A stretch of DNA of 64,000 nt from Planktotalea arctica (lineage in GTDB: Bacteria > Pseudomonadota > Alphaproteobacteria > Rhodobacterales > Rhodobacteraceae), in NCBI RefSeq assembly GCF_002105285.1, contig NZ_MUHR01000013.1, positions 1 to 64,000 on the forward strand, written 5' to 3'. A program made the position numbers and the translations under genes. Below, one piece after another: positions 29,132 to 37,690 of the stretch. The notes under the pieces were generated by a model. That model ran no database searches. It saw nothing but the letters and a program-made list of their open reading frames with translations, and had not been told where the DNA came from. Within the stretch, counting starts at the first letter, position 1. Each line of letters opens with the position of its first letter.

Positions 29132-30592
29132 ATGATACAGGCTGACCTGACGATCATACTGCCGGAAATCCTCCTGTCGCTTTACGCGATCGGCGCGCTT
29201 TTGGGGGCGGTTTACACGAGCAAGGACAAGCTGGGTCCGCTTTTGGTCTGGCTGACTGCCGGCGTTTTCGTGGCGCTGGCCGCGTGGATCGGCTTTAGCG
29301 GTGCGGGCACCAATGTGGCCTTCGGCGGCATGTTTGTCGATGATGCCTTCTCGCGCTTTGCCAAAGTGGCAATCCTGCTTGCTTCGGCAGCCGTGCTGAT
29401 GATGAGCCAGGAATATATGTATCGCAAAGGTCTTTTGCGCTTTGAATATCCCGTGCTGGTCGCGCTGAGCGTGGTGGGCATGATGGTCATGGTCTCTGCG
29501 GGTGATCTGATGACGCTATATATGGGCCTCGAGCTGCAATCGCTCGCGCTTTACGTCGTCGCGTCCTTGCGCCGCGATTCAGCGCGCTCGACCGAAGCGG
29601 GCTTGAAGTATTTCGTGCTCGGAGCGCTTAGCTCGGGTTTGCTGCTATACGGTGCATCGCTCACCTACGGTTTCGCCGGCACGACACTGTTTTCCGGTAT
29701 CATCCAGACGGCAGTCGAGGGTGATGTTTCCATCGGCCTTCTGTTCGGCCTTGTCTTCATCATTGCAGGCCTTGCCTTTAAGGTTTCGGCCGTACCGTTC
29801 CATATGTGGACGCCGGATGTGTATGAAGGATCGCCAACGCCGGTCACCGCCTTCTTCGCCACGGCACCTAAGATTGCTGCGATGGGCCTGTTCGCGCGGG
29901 TTCTGCACGACGCCTTCGGCTCGCTTGGCAGCGATGGTGCATTGATCGTCGATTGGAGCCCGATCATCGCGCTCCTGTCTCTGGTGTCGATGTTCCTTGG
30001 TGCATTTGCCGCCATCGGTCAGACCAATATCAAACGCCTCATGGCCTTTTCGTCCATCGCGCATATGGGCTACGCGCTGATGGGTCTCGCGGCGGGCACG
30101 GTCTTGGGCGTGCAGGCTATGCTGGTTTACATGGCGATCTACGTCACGATGAACATTGGTACATTCGCCTTTATCCTGAGCATGGAAAAGGACGGCCAAG
30201 CCGTCACGGATATCGCATCGCTCAATCAATACGCCAAGCGCGAACCGGGCAAAGCCTTGGCAATGCTGGTGCTTTTGTTCTCCATGGCGGGTGTTCCACC
30301 GATGGTTGGCTTCTTCGGCAAGCTCTATGTTTTGCGCGCCGCTTATGATGCGGGTCTCGCATGGCTCGCGATCGCGGGTGTGATCGCTTCGGTGATCGGA
30401 GCCTACTATTACCTGCGTATCGTCTACTACATGTACTTCGGCGAAGAGCAGGACGAAGCGCTGGATACCAACAAATCGCCGGTCCTTTGGGTCTTCCTGA
30501 TGGGTTCTGCGGCGATCATGGTGCTGGGCCTTGTCAACCTCTTCGGGGTCGAGGGCGCAGCAGCGGCGGCGGCGGCGACGCTTGTCAACTAA
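29132..30592 (+). CDS. nuoN: NADH-quinone oxidoreductase subunit N
   Basis: 486-residue third antiporter-like subunit. Motifs: [41 protein letters not shown] and [18 protein letters not shown]. Ends with an Ala-rich C-terminus ([11 protein letters not shown]). Last nuo gene; the downstream birA start lies inside its last codons, so transcription probably continues. Confidence 0.96.
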   Translation: MIQADLTIILPEILLSLYAIGALLGAVYTSKDKLGPLLVWLTAGVFVALAAWIGFSGAGTNVAFGGMFVDDAFSRFAKVAILLASAAVLMMSQEYMYRKGLLRFEYPVLVALSVVGMMVMVSAGDLMTLYMGLELQSLALYVVASLRRDSARSTEAGLKYFVLGALSSGLLLYGASLTYGFAGTTLFSGIIQTAVEGDVSIGLLFGLVFIIAGLAFKVSAVPFHMWTPDVYEGSPTPVTAFFATAPKIAAMGLFARVLHDAFGSLGSDGALIVDWSPIIALLSLVSMFLGAFAAIGQTNIKRLMAFSSIAHMGYALMGLAAGTVLGVQAMLVYMAIYVTMNIGTFAFILSMEKDGQAVTDIASLNQYAKREPGKALAMLVLLFSMAGVPPMVGFFGKLYVLRAAYDAGLAWLAIAGVIASVIGAYYYLRIVYYMYFGEEQDEALDTNKSPVLWVFLMGSAAIMVLGLVNLFGVEGAAAAAAATLVN

Positions 30593-31346
30593 GCCGGATA
30601 CGCGGTTTCCGACTGGCTACGGGCGGCGTGTGCTGGCAGAGGTGGACAGCACCAACGCAGAAGCTGTGCGCATTGCGAAAACTCTTGCAGGGCCGGAGTG
30701 GATTTTGGCCTTGAACCAGACCGCTTCGCGCGGGCGGCGCGGTCGCGCTTGGAGTTTCCCCAAGGGCAATTTTGCTGCGACACTGGTTCTACATCCGCTT
30801 GAAACACCCGATATTGTTGCGCTTCGATCGTTCACCGCATCTTTGGCGCTGTTCGAGACATTTGTTTCTATTGGCGTTCAACCTCAAGCGCTTGCGCTGA
30901 AGTGGCCCAATGATGTGCTACTCAATGGCGGTAAGGTTGCGGGCATCTTGCTTGAGAGCATCGGGGCAGGGGCGCAAGTCGCCCACCTCGCGATCGGCAT
31001 TGGCGTTAACCTTGTCGATGCGCCCAGCGTCGATCAGGTCGAAGCGCGTGCGTTGCGTCCGGTTTCGCTGCTCTCTGAAACAGGTGTTTCGATTGATTCC
31101 GAAGAGTTTCTAGGTTTGCTCGCAGCCCATTATGCGCGCCTTGAGACGCAGTTCATCACATACGGTTTTGCGCCCATTCGCGAAGCCTGGCTGGCCCGCG
31201 CCGCCAAACTTGGCGACGTCATCACCGCGCGCACCATGAACAGCGAAACCACTGGAACCTTTGAAACGGTGGACGCCCAAGGCAATCTTGTGCTCAAAAC
31301 CTCCAAATCCCGCGTGGCCATCGCCGCCGCGGATGTCTTCTTTTAA
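30582..31346 (+). CDS. birA: Biotin--[acetyl-CoA-carboxylase] ligase
   Basis: 254-residue biotin protein ligase without the N-terminal DNA-binding domain of E. coli BirA, so it is a ligase but not a repressor. It activates biotin with ATP and attaches it to carrier-protein lysines. Visible: [13 protein letters not shown], the GRGRRGR-like loop [15 protein letters not shown], and [20 protein letters not shown]. The probable start is TTG at 30582, overlapping the nuoN end by 11 bases; no ATG lies near. Its substrates include the methylcrotonyl-CoA carboxylase encoded at 8083. Confidence 0.93.
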   Translation: MSTKPDTRFPTGYGRRVLAEVDSTNAEAVRIAKTLAGPEWILALNQTASRGRRGRAWSFPKGNFAATLVLHPLETPDIVALRSFTASLALFETFVSIGVQPQALALKWPNDVLLNGGKVAGILLESIGAGAQVAHLAIGIGVNLVDAPSVDQVEARALRPVSLLSETGVSIDSEEFLGLLAAHYARLETQFITYGFAPIREAWLARAAKLGDVITARTMNSETTGTFETVDAQGNLVLKTSKSRVAIAAADVFF

Positions 31347-31361
31347 CTTCGGAGATGTGCC

Positions 31362-32135
31362 ATGCTTCTCGCCATTGACTGCGGCAATACGAATACGGTT
31401 TTTTCGATCTGGGACGGTGAAAAATGGCTGTGTACCCTGCGCACTTCGACCCATCACGGGCGCACGGCGGATGCCTATTTCACTTGGTTTCACACGCTGG
31501 TGCAGCACTACAAGATAGAACTCGATATCAAGGATGTGATCATCTCCTCGACTGTTCCGCGCGTCGTGTTCAATTTGCGCGTTTTCGCCGATCGCTTCTT
31601 TGGATGCCGCCCTTTGGTTGTCGGCAAGCCCGAGTGCAAGCTGCCGATCGAGCCGCGCGTCGATGCTGGTACGCGGGTTGGACCGGATCGCCTTGCTAAT
31701 GCGGCCGCAGCCTTTGATCGTCATGGCGGCAACGTCGTGGTCGTCGATTTCGGGACTGCAACAAATTTCGACGTTGTTGCAGATGACGGTGCCTACGTTG
31801 GCGGCGTGATTTCGCCTGGCGTCAATCTCTCGCTCGAGGCGCTGCACAACGGCGCGGCGGCTTTGCCGCATGTGGATATTTCCCAACCCGAGCAGGTGAT
31901 TGGCACAAATACTGTCGCTTGCATCCAATCGGGGGTCTTCTGGGGCTATACGGGGCTGATCGAAGGCATTACCAAGCGCATCAAGACTGAATATGGCAAG
32001 CCCATGAAAGTGGTTGGCACAGGCGGACTTGCCCCGCTGTTTGCAACCGCAGAAAACCTGTTTGACGTGATCGAAGACGACCTGACAATGCACGGTCTGA
32101 TCGTGATCCACGAGCATAATAAAAAGAACGGATAA
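31362..32135 (+). CDS. coaX: Type III pantothenate kinase
   Basis: 257 residues of the ASKHA fold. Phosphorylates pantothenate, the first step of CoA synthesis. Motifs: MLLAIDCGNTNTVFSIWDG (phosphate loop), VGPDRLANAAAAF and VVDFGTATNFDVV, then GGVISPGVNLS. Preceded by GGAG 7-10 bases upstream. Lies between birA and rnj in the nuo downstream cluster; the order birA-coaX-rnj is commonly seen in alphaproteobacteria. Confidence 0.95.
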   Translation: MLLAIDCGNTNTVFSIWDGEKWLCTLRTSTHHGRTADAYFTWFHTLVQHYKIELDIKDVIISSTVPRVVFNLRVFADRFFGCRPLVVGKPECKLPIEPRVDAGTRVGPDRLANAAAAFDRHGGNVVVVDFGTATNFDVVADDGAYVGGVISPGVNLSLEALHNGAAALPHVDISQPEQVIGTNTVACIQSGVFWGYTGLIEGITKRIKTEYGKPMKVVGTGGLAPLFATAENLFDVIEDDLTMHGLIVIHEHNKKNG

Positions 32136-32140
32136 CGAAA

Positions 32141-33808
32141 ATGAGCGCAGAGCGTTTGATCTACCTTCCCCTTGGCGGGGCGGGCGAAATTGGCATGAAT
32201 GCCTATGTATATGGCTACGGAAAACCGGGCAAAGAGCGTCTGATCCTTGTGGATATCGGCGTGACCTTCCCTGATATGGATGGCACCCCCGGCGTGGATC
32301 TTATCCTGCCGGATATCACGTGGCTGAAAGAGCGCCGCAATCAGCTTGAGGCGATTTTCATCACCCACGCACATGAGGATCACGTCGGCGCGGTCGGGCA
32401 TTTCTATGAGCAACTGAAAGTGCCGATCTATACCCGCGCCTTCACTGCAAATATTGCGCGCCGCAAGCTTGAGGAATATGGCGTCGAGGCCAAGGCTGTG
32501 ACCACCGTGTCGTGCTGGCCTGAAAGGACCAAAGCTGGGCCGTTCACCGTTGGCTTCCTGCCGATCTCGCATTCGATCCCCGAAAGCTCCGGCCTTGTGA
32601 TCGACAGTCCCGATGGGCGCGTTTTGCACACGGGCGATTTCAAATTGGACGAAACGCCGCTGGTGGGCGAAGCGTTTGACGAAAAACTCTGGCGCGATGT
32701 GTCCAAGGACGGTGTTAAGGCGTTGGTCTGCGATTCGACCAACGTGTTCTCACTGACGCCGGGCCGCTCCGAGCTTTCCGTAGGACCTGAAATCGTCAAA
32801 CTGATTTCCGATCAACCGGGCATGGTTGTTGCGACGACCTTTGCGTCTAACGTCGCCCGCGTGAAAACACTGGCGGATGCCGGAGTGCGCGCGGGGCGCT
32901 CTGTCGTGCTGCTGGGCCGCGCCATGCGCCGTATGGTCGAGGCCTCGATCGAGACGGGCGTTTTGAAAGACTTCCCGACCTGTATCAGTTCTGAGGATGC
33001 CGCCAGCCTACCGCGCGAGAACGTTATGCTTTTGGTGACCGGATCGCAGGGCGAGCGGCGCGCAGCCTCGGCGCAATTGGCGCGTGGCAAGTATCAAGGC
33101 CTCACGCTGAAAGAGGGCGATACATTCCTGTTCTCTTCCAAAACCATCCCGGGCAACGAGCGCGGCGTGATCAGCATCATCAACCAACTCTCTGAAAAGG
33201 GTGTGGATGTGATTGATGACAGCTCCGGCCTGTATCATGTTTCCGGTCACGCCAACCGACCCGATCTGGAGCGCATGCACGAGATCACAAAGCCCCAAAT
33301 GCTGATCCCGATGCACGGTGAGCACCGCCACCTGCGCACCCATGTGAAGATCGCCGAGGCCAAGGGGCTCGCGGGCATCGTCGCTGTTAACGGCATGATG
33401 ATCGACCTGTCGGGGAACAAACCCAAAGTGGCCGATTACATTGAAACGGGCCGCACGTATCTGGACGGCTCCGTTCAAGTGGGCGCGCTGGACGGCGTTG
33501 TGCGCGATCGCATGCGCATGGCGCTGAACGGGCATATCACGGTCACGCTGATCCTTGACGAGAACGATGACATGCTGGGCGATCCATGGTGCGAGGTCAT
33601 GGGTCTTGCCAGTCAAGGTAAATCGCGCGCGCCGCTGATTGATGTGTTGGAAGAAGATCTGAGCCAGCTCATTGGGCGTTCCAACCGCAAAACGCTCAAG
33701 GATGACGCCAAGTTGGAAGAGGCGATCAAACGCCAAGTGCGCCAGAGCTGCAATGCGGAGATCGGCAAAAAGCCGGAAGTGACAATTGTTGTGAGCCGTC
33801 TCGCCTAA
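32141..33808 (+). CDS. rnj: Ribonuclease J
   Basis: 555-residue metallo-beta-lactamase/beta-CASP ribonuclease with 5'-3' exo- and endonuclease activity in RNA turnover. The zinc motif is THAHEDHVGAVGHFY near residue 75; the beta-CASP part includes VTGSQGERRAASAQLARG and the motif VSGHANRPDLERM, followed by MLIPMHGEHRHLRTH. Starts 5 bases after coaX. Its stop overlaps the stop of the convergent marR gene by 3 bases. Confidence 0.95.
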   Translation: MSAERLIYLPLGGAGEIGMNAYVYGYGKPGKERLILVDIGVTFPDMDGTPGVDLILPDITWLKERRNQLEAIFITHAHEDHVGAVGHFYEQLKVPIYTRAFTANIARRKLEEYGVEAKAVTTVSCWPERTKAGPFTVGFLPISHSIPESSGLVIDSPDGRVLHTGDFKLDETPLVGEAFDEKLWRDVSKDGVKALVCDSTNVFSLTPGRSELSVGPEIVKLISDQPGMVVATTFASNVARVKTLADAGVRAGRSVVLLGRAMRRMVEASIETGVLKDFPTCISSEDAASLPRENVMLLVTGSQGERRAASAQLARGKYQGLTLKEGDTFLFSSKTIPGNERGVISIINQLSEKGVDVIDDSSGLYHVSGHANRPDLERMHEITKPQMLIPMHGEHRHLRTHVKIAEAKGLAGIVAVNGMMIDLSGNKPKVADYIETGRTYLDGSVQVGALDGVVRDRMRMALNGHITVTLILDENDDMLGDPWCEVMGLASQGKSRAPLIDVLEEDLSQLIGRSNRKTLKDDAKLEEAIKRQVRQSCNAEIGKKPEVTIVVSRLA

Positions 33809-34263
33809 ATCCGGTTCTTATCGAGCCAGCCGCCAAGGCGAAACAACTGAGCGGTGAGGGCTGAAATTTCCTCATCGCTCCACCCATCCAGCATGGCGAC
33901 ATAGTTTGGCAGCAACGCGCGCTGTACCTCTCGTAAGTGCGCAAGGCCTGCCTCGGTCAGAAAGACCTGCTTGAAGCGCGCATCGCTTTTTGTTGCTTCA
34001 AAGCGCGCCCAGCCCAACCCTTCAAATTTCGCAACCATCTTTGACACGGCAGGTTGCTTTACCTCGACCGCCGCGGCAATCGCTGTGACGCTTTGGCCCT
34101 CGGGCATGCGGCGCGCGAGATGATTGAGGACGGAGAATTGGGCCTCCGTCAATCCGAATCGATCAAGGGATGCCCCCATGCGCGTGCTGAATAGCTGCGT
34201 GATGATGCCAAGCGCGGTACCTAGTTTTACAAATTTTTCAATGTCTTGTGGCGGGCGATCCAA
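33805..34263 (-). CDS. MarR family transcriptional regulator
   Basis: 152 residues with a winged helix: LTEAQFSVLNHLARR, then SVTAIAAAVEVKQPAVSKMVAKFE (recognition helix), and DARFKQVFLTEAGLAHL (wing). No ATG lies in the first 27 codons; a stop lies three codons upstream, so TTG at 34263 is the probable start. It is divergent from a membrane-protein gene and separated by an operator-like palindromic region, so it most likely represses itself and that gene. Ligand unknown. Confidence 0.88.
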   Translation of the reverse strand: MDRPPQDIEKFVKLGTALGIITQLFSTRMGASLDRFGLTEAQFSVLNHLARRMPEGQSVTAIAAAVEVKQPAVSKMVAKFEGLGWARFEATKSDARFKQVFLTEAGLAHLREVQRALLPNYVAMLDGWSDEEISALTAQLFRLGGWLDKNRI

Positions 34264-34287
34264 AAGGTGTCACTTTCTATATTGAAT

Positions 34288-34331
34288 CTAATTCCACGGA
34301 ATGTAATAAACATTCCACGGAATACAATTAG
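34288..34331. promoter_or_regulatory. Operator-like palindromes between marR and membrane-protein gene
   Basis: ATTCCACGGAAT occurs twice as a direct repeat (34291-34302 and 34312-34323), 21 bases apart, two turns of the helix. Between them GGAATGT-AATAA-ACATTCC (34298-34316) is a perfect 7-base inverted repeat, and CTAATT/AATTAG flank the whole. The arrangement fits two MarR dimers on one face of the DNA in the divergent promoter region. Confidence 0.65.
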
Positions 34332-34347
34332 AGAAAGGATTTACATC

Positions 34348-34923
34348 ATGTTTTGCACACTGAAAGAAAAAACCCAGTCGCTCTCCCTGCCCAGTCATAT
34401 TCTTGCGACGCTCGCTAGCTTTGCGGCGTTTCGGGGGACGCAGATCTATCTGGACAAACTCTATGCTGCCTCTGGCCATCCTGTTGATTTTGCGACGGGG
34501 CAGCTTGCCTTTAACGGGGAGGTGATTTTCGGCTACTACGAGGCGATGCGGACAGGGGGCACTTTTGGCATATATGTGCAGACCCAGCTTTTTGACTTTG
34601 CCTTTATCGCTTCGGTCATCGCTCTCGGCGTCTGCCTCGGAACGCTCCTTGCTTGCGTTGGCCGTGGGGCGCGTTTAACGGGTATTGGCGCAGCGTTCTT
34701 TGCGTTTACGGGCGGCACATTTGATGCGCTCGAGAACCTGATGTCCTTTTACCTGATGCAGTTCGAGCAAGGTATTCCGCACGTGCTGGCGCTGATTTAC
34801 TCCAGCTTTGCCGCGCTCAAGTTCGCCTCGCTCACCGCAGCCATGGTGCTGGTGCTTTGCGCGGTACTCATGGGGCTGATCTCGGGTGGTATGCGTCTAA
34901 TGCACCGCTCGACAGTGGCCTAG
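34348..34923 (+). CDS. Hypothetical four-helix membrane protein, MarR-linked
   Basis: 191 residues with about four hydrophobic helices (near 20-36, 88-110, 113-133 and 160-184). No transporter signature recognised. The ATG at 34348 follows GAAAGGA at a good distance; the open frame upstream runs through the operator. Divergent from marR and followed by a strong terminator, so it is probably monocistronic and controlled by that regulator. An efflux or membrane-stress role would be guesswork. Confidence 0.75.
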   Translation: MFCTLKEKTQSLSLPSHILATLASFAAFRGTQIYLDKLYAASGHPVDFATGQLAFNGEVIFGYYEAMRTGGTFGIYVQTQLFDFAFIASVIALGVCLGTLLACVGRGARLTGIGAAFFAFTGGTFDALENLMSFYLMQFEQGIPHVLALIYSSFAALKFASLTAAMVLVLCAVLMGLISGGMRLMHRSTVA

Positions 34924-34932
34924 GTCAATTGA

Positions 34933-34968
34933 AAAAGCCCCGCTCTGCGTTTGGCAGGGCGGGGCTTT
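34933..34968. terminator. Bidirectional Rho-independent terminator
   Basis: Arms AAAGCCCCGC (34934-34943) and GCGGGGCTTT (34959-34968) continue inward with CTGC/GCAG, giving about 15 pairs around a GTTTG loop. The minus strand has five T residues after the stem, ideal for the convergent RNA helicase gene; the plus strand has three. It serves both converging genes. Confidence 0.88.
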
Positions 34969-34988
34969 CATCTCAAAGTATCAAATGT

Positions 34989-36536
34989 TTAGCCTGTTCG
35001 GCGTTCATCAAAGCTCATCGCGATGAAGCCGGGCATGTGATCTCCCATTCCCACCACTTTGTTGTCGCCGCCGCCACCACCGCGCGAGCGGTTGTTATTG
35101 TTGCCAGAGCGGCCACGCGCCTCTTTTTGTGCTTGCGGCTTGGGTTGGGCGTTTGTGTGCGTATTTGTTTGAGCCTTCGGCTCGCGTGTGTGCGGCACAG
35201 CTTTTGGTGCGTCGCTTTTCGCGTCATGGGGCTTGGGCGGTTCCGCCTGAGCGGCCTCGATTGGTGCGGCTTCCACCTGAGCCGTTTCGACCTTCGGCGC
35301 TGCAGATTTGCGCGGTGTCCGTGTGCGCGTGCGTTTAGGCTTTTCGCCTTGCTCGGCCGCGGGGGCTTCATCCAGCGTGTCGGACGTCTGCATCGGGTTG
35401 TCGATCCGTGTGATCGTTTTCTGAATCAGCTTTTCGATGGCATCAAAATTTTTCTCGTCGCGCGGCACGCAGATCATCATGGCCTTGCCATCGCGTCCCG
35501 CGCGGCCGGTGCGGCCGATGCGGTGCACGTAGTCTTCTGCGTGGCTTGGCACATCATAGTTGAATACGTGGCTTACCGCGGGCACGTCTAGTCCGCGCGC
35601 AGCAACGTCGGAGGCGATCAAAAACCGAAGCGATCCATCGCGAAACGCATCAAGCGTTTTGGTGCGTTGGCTTTGATCCAGATCGCCGTGGATCGGTGCG
35701 GCGTCATAGCCGTGCTTTTTCAACGACTTGGCAACCGTGTCCACGTCCATCTTGCGATTGCAAAAGATGATCGCGTTTGTGCATTTCTCGGCTTCGTTGT
35801 CGATCAGCATGCGTAGCGCCTTGCGCTTTTCGCTCGCTTCGCGATCCTTGCGCGAGCCTTTGAACATCATCACAACCTGCTCGATATTCTCGGACGAGGT
35901 TGCTTGACGCGCAACTTCAACGCGGGCCGGGTTGGACAGAAAAGTATTTGTGATCCGCTCGATTTCCGGCGCCATGGTGGCAGAGAAAAACAGCGTTTGG
36001 CGTGTAAACGGCGTTAGGCCGAAGATACGTTCGATATCGGGAATGAAGCCCATATCGAGCATGCGATCCGCTTCGTCCACGACCATGACCTGCACACCCG
36101 TGAGCAGCAGTTTACCGCGCTCGACATGATCGAGCAAACGGCCCGGCGTCGCGATCAGAACGTCGACGCCTTTGTCGATCAGCTTGTCCTGTTCTTTGAA
36201 AGACACGCCGCCGATCAGAAGCGCTTTGGTCAGCTTGTGATATTTGGTATATGTGTCGAAATTTTCCGCCACCTGCGCTGCCAATTCCCGCGTGGGGCAA
36301 AGCACCAAAGAGCGCGGCATGCGTGCGCGTGCGCGACCTTTTGCAAGCAAGGTAATCATCGGCAGCGTAAAGCTGGCGGTCTTGCCCGTCCCGGTTTGGG
36401 CAATACCCAAAACGTCGCGACCTTCCAGCGCGGGGGGAATCGCGCCTTCTTGGATGGGGGTGGGAGATTCGTAACCAGCGTCAACGATGGCTTTAAGGAC
36501 CTTCGGGTCCAGATTGAGATCTGAAAACTTTGTCAT
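34989..36536 (-). CDS. DEAD-box ATP-dependent RNA helicase
   Basis: 515 residues, RhlE-like. Order of motifs: Q motif YESPTPIQEGAIP, motif I AQTGTGKT, PTRELAAQ, motif II VDEADRMLDMGF, SATMA, and C-terminal IASDVAARGLDVP and HRIGRTGRAGRDG. The last 140 residues are a low-complexity tail rich in Ala, Lys, Pro and Glu, ending in a Gly/Arg/Asn cluster likely to bind RNA. The ATG at 36536 (MTKFSDLNL) fits the family; a much longer upstream frame lacks helicase-like sequence. Remodels structured RNA, for example in ribosome assembly or cold. Confidence 0.95.
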   Translation of the reverse strand: MTKFSDLNLDPKVLKAIVDAGYESPTPIQEGAIPPALEGRDVLGIAQTGTGKTASFTLPMITLLAKGRARARMPRSLVLCPTRELAAQVAENFDTYTKYHKLTKALLIGGVSFKEQDKLIDKGVDVLIATPGRLLDHVERGKLLLTGVQVMVVDEADRMLDMGFIPDIERIFGLTPFTRQTLFFSATMAPEIERITNTFLSNPARVEVARQATSSENIEQVVMMFKGSRKDREASEKRKALRMLIDNEAEKCTNAIIFCNRKMDVDTVAKSLKKHGYDAAPIHGDLDQSQRTKTLDAFRDGSLRFLIASDVAARGLDVPAVSHVFNYDVPSHAEDYVHRIGRTGRAGRDGKAMMICVPRDEKNFDAIEKLIQKTITRIDNPMQTSDTLDEAPAAEQGEKPKRTRTRTPRKSAAPKVETAQVEAAPIEAAQAEPPKPHDAKSDAPKAVPHTREPKAQTNTHTNAQPKPQAQKEARGRSGNNNNRSRGGGGGDNKVVGMGDHMPGFIAMSFDERRTG

Positions 36537-36633
36537 TTGTATCCGTGGCTTACGGACACAATGCGGCCCGTACATCGAGATCAGGCCAAATCCGATTGAT
36601 TGAGTGTCTTTGCACTCCATGGGCCTTGGCGTT

Positions 36634-36662
36634 GGAATAGCGAAAAACCGCGCGCAGGTCAA
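36634..36662 (-). promoter_or_regulatory. Candidate promoter for the RNA helicase
   Basis: On the minus strand TTGACC (36662-36657) and TATTCC (36639-36634) are separated by 17 bases, about 100 bases before the helicase start. The -10 is weak. The surrounding 200-base gap between the glycosyltransferase stop and the helicase start holds no other clear feature; a GAGTG-TCTTTG-CACTC dyad lies near 36602-36617. Confidence 0.35.
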
Positions 36663-36736
36663 ATCAACAGAGACGCCACATGGGTTTGCGTCGCTGATTT
36701 TTGCGCATTTGCTGCAAATTGTTCGCGTTTTGGAAA

Positions 36737-37690
36737 CTATGGCGCGTGCTGCGGGAAATGCTCTTCGATGGCGCTGCGCAAATCCAACATATGCCAATGT
36801 AGTAAACCGTGGTCCCCGAGTCCTTGCAGCAATTGGGGGCGGGGCGTGCAGACTTCATCGTAAAAGGCGCGCAAGCCCGCCTCAGAGCGGTGTTGCTCGA
36901 TACTGCTGAGCAAGGCGTGCATGCTAAGGCCGCCTTTGCCGTGATCAAAGGGCGCGTTCAATTCGGCGCGGTACGCGCCTTTTGATTTGCGGTAATCATA
37001 GCTCGCGCGCCAGGCCTGCCAACTGTCGCCGTGCAGATGGCACAGGCGCGCATGTGATAATTCTTCCTGACCGGGGTTTTGCACGTCGCCCAGAAATGCG
37101 TTGTGAATCTTGACGGTAAACCCGTCTATCCCCGTGCGGTAGATCATTTTTCCTGCCACGTGGCTCAGGAAGCCACCGTTCAGATGCGCGCCAAATTCGG
37201 GATAAAGCGCTTCGGTGATCCTGCGCCGCTCGGGCATAGGCAGCGCGAAGCCTTTGAAGGGGCGCGGCTCGGTTTCGGGGCCGTCCCAGCTTATGGCTTC
37301 GACAGGGCGAATGCGCGCGCACAGGCAAGTCTCGGGCAGGGCGGCAAGCTGCTCAGGAAAGGGCGCATCCCAGACAAGAAATTCATCGTGATCAATATGG
37401 GTGAGCCAGTCGACTTCAACGCGTTTCGCATAGGCGTCGGCTGCATTGATCGTTTGGCGCGGCTGGTGTTTTGCGGGCCGGTTGCCCTTTTTGGCCCAAT
37501 AGGCCGCGTCGCAGCGGGTTGGGCGCACCTTGGGGTGGGCCTTGAGCGCGGCAAAGCTCGCGGGATCGGGATCATCAAGGTAAATATAAAGCCGATGCGC
37601 GCCGCGTTGCAGGTGATAAGCGGCAAAGCCGAGCACCTCGTGCAAAGGCGCTTTGATCGTGCTGACAATACCCCATTTCGGCTCAGACAT
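36737..37690 (-). CDS. Glycosyltransferase family 2-like protein
   Basis: 317 residues. Begins WGIVSTIKAPLHEVLGFAAYH, typical of the Glyco_tranf_2_4 group. The DxD-type motif is in WLTHIDHDEFLVWD (about residues 94-107). It is homologous to the C-terminal half of the protein encoded immediately upstream, whose stop it overlaps by 8 bases. The pair probably arose by duplication and may act in the same surface glycan pathway; no sugar or acceptor can be named. Confidence 0.85.
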   Translation of the reverse strand: MSEPKWGIVSTIKAPLHEVLGFAAYHLQRGAHRLYIYLDDPDPASFAALKAHPKVRPTRCDAAYWAKKGNRPAKHQPRQTINAADAYAKRVEVDWLTHIDHDEFLVWDAPFPEQLAALPETCLCARIRPVEAISWDGPETEPRPFKGFALPMPERRRITEALYPEFGAHLNGGFLSHVAGKMIYRTGIDGFTVKIHNAFLGDVQNPGQEELSHARLCHLHGDSWQAWRASYDYRKSKGAYRAELNAPFDHGKGGLSMHALLSSIEQHRSEAGLRAFYDEVCTPRPQLLQGLGDHGLLHWHMLDLRSAIEEHFPQHAP

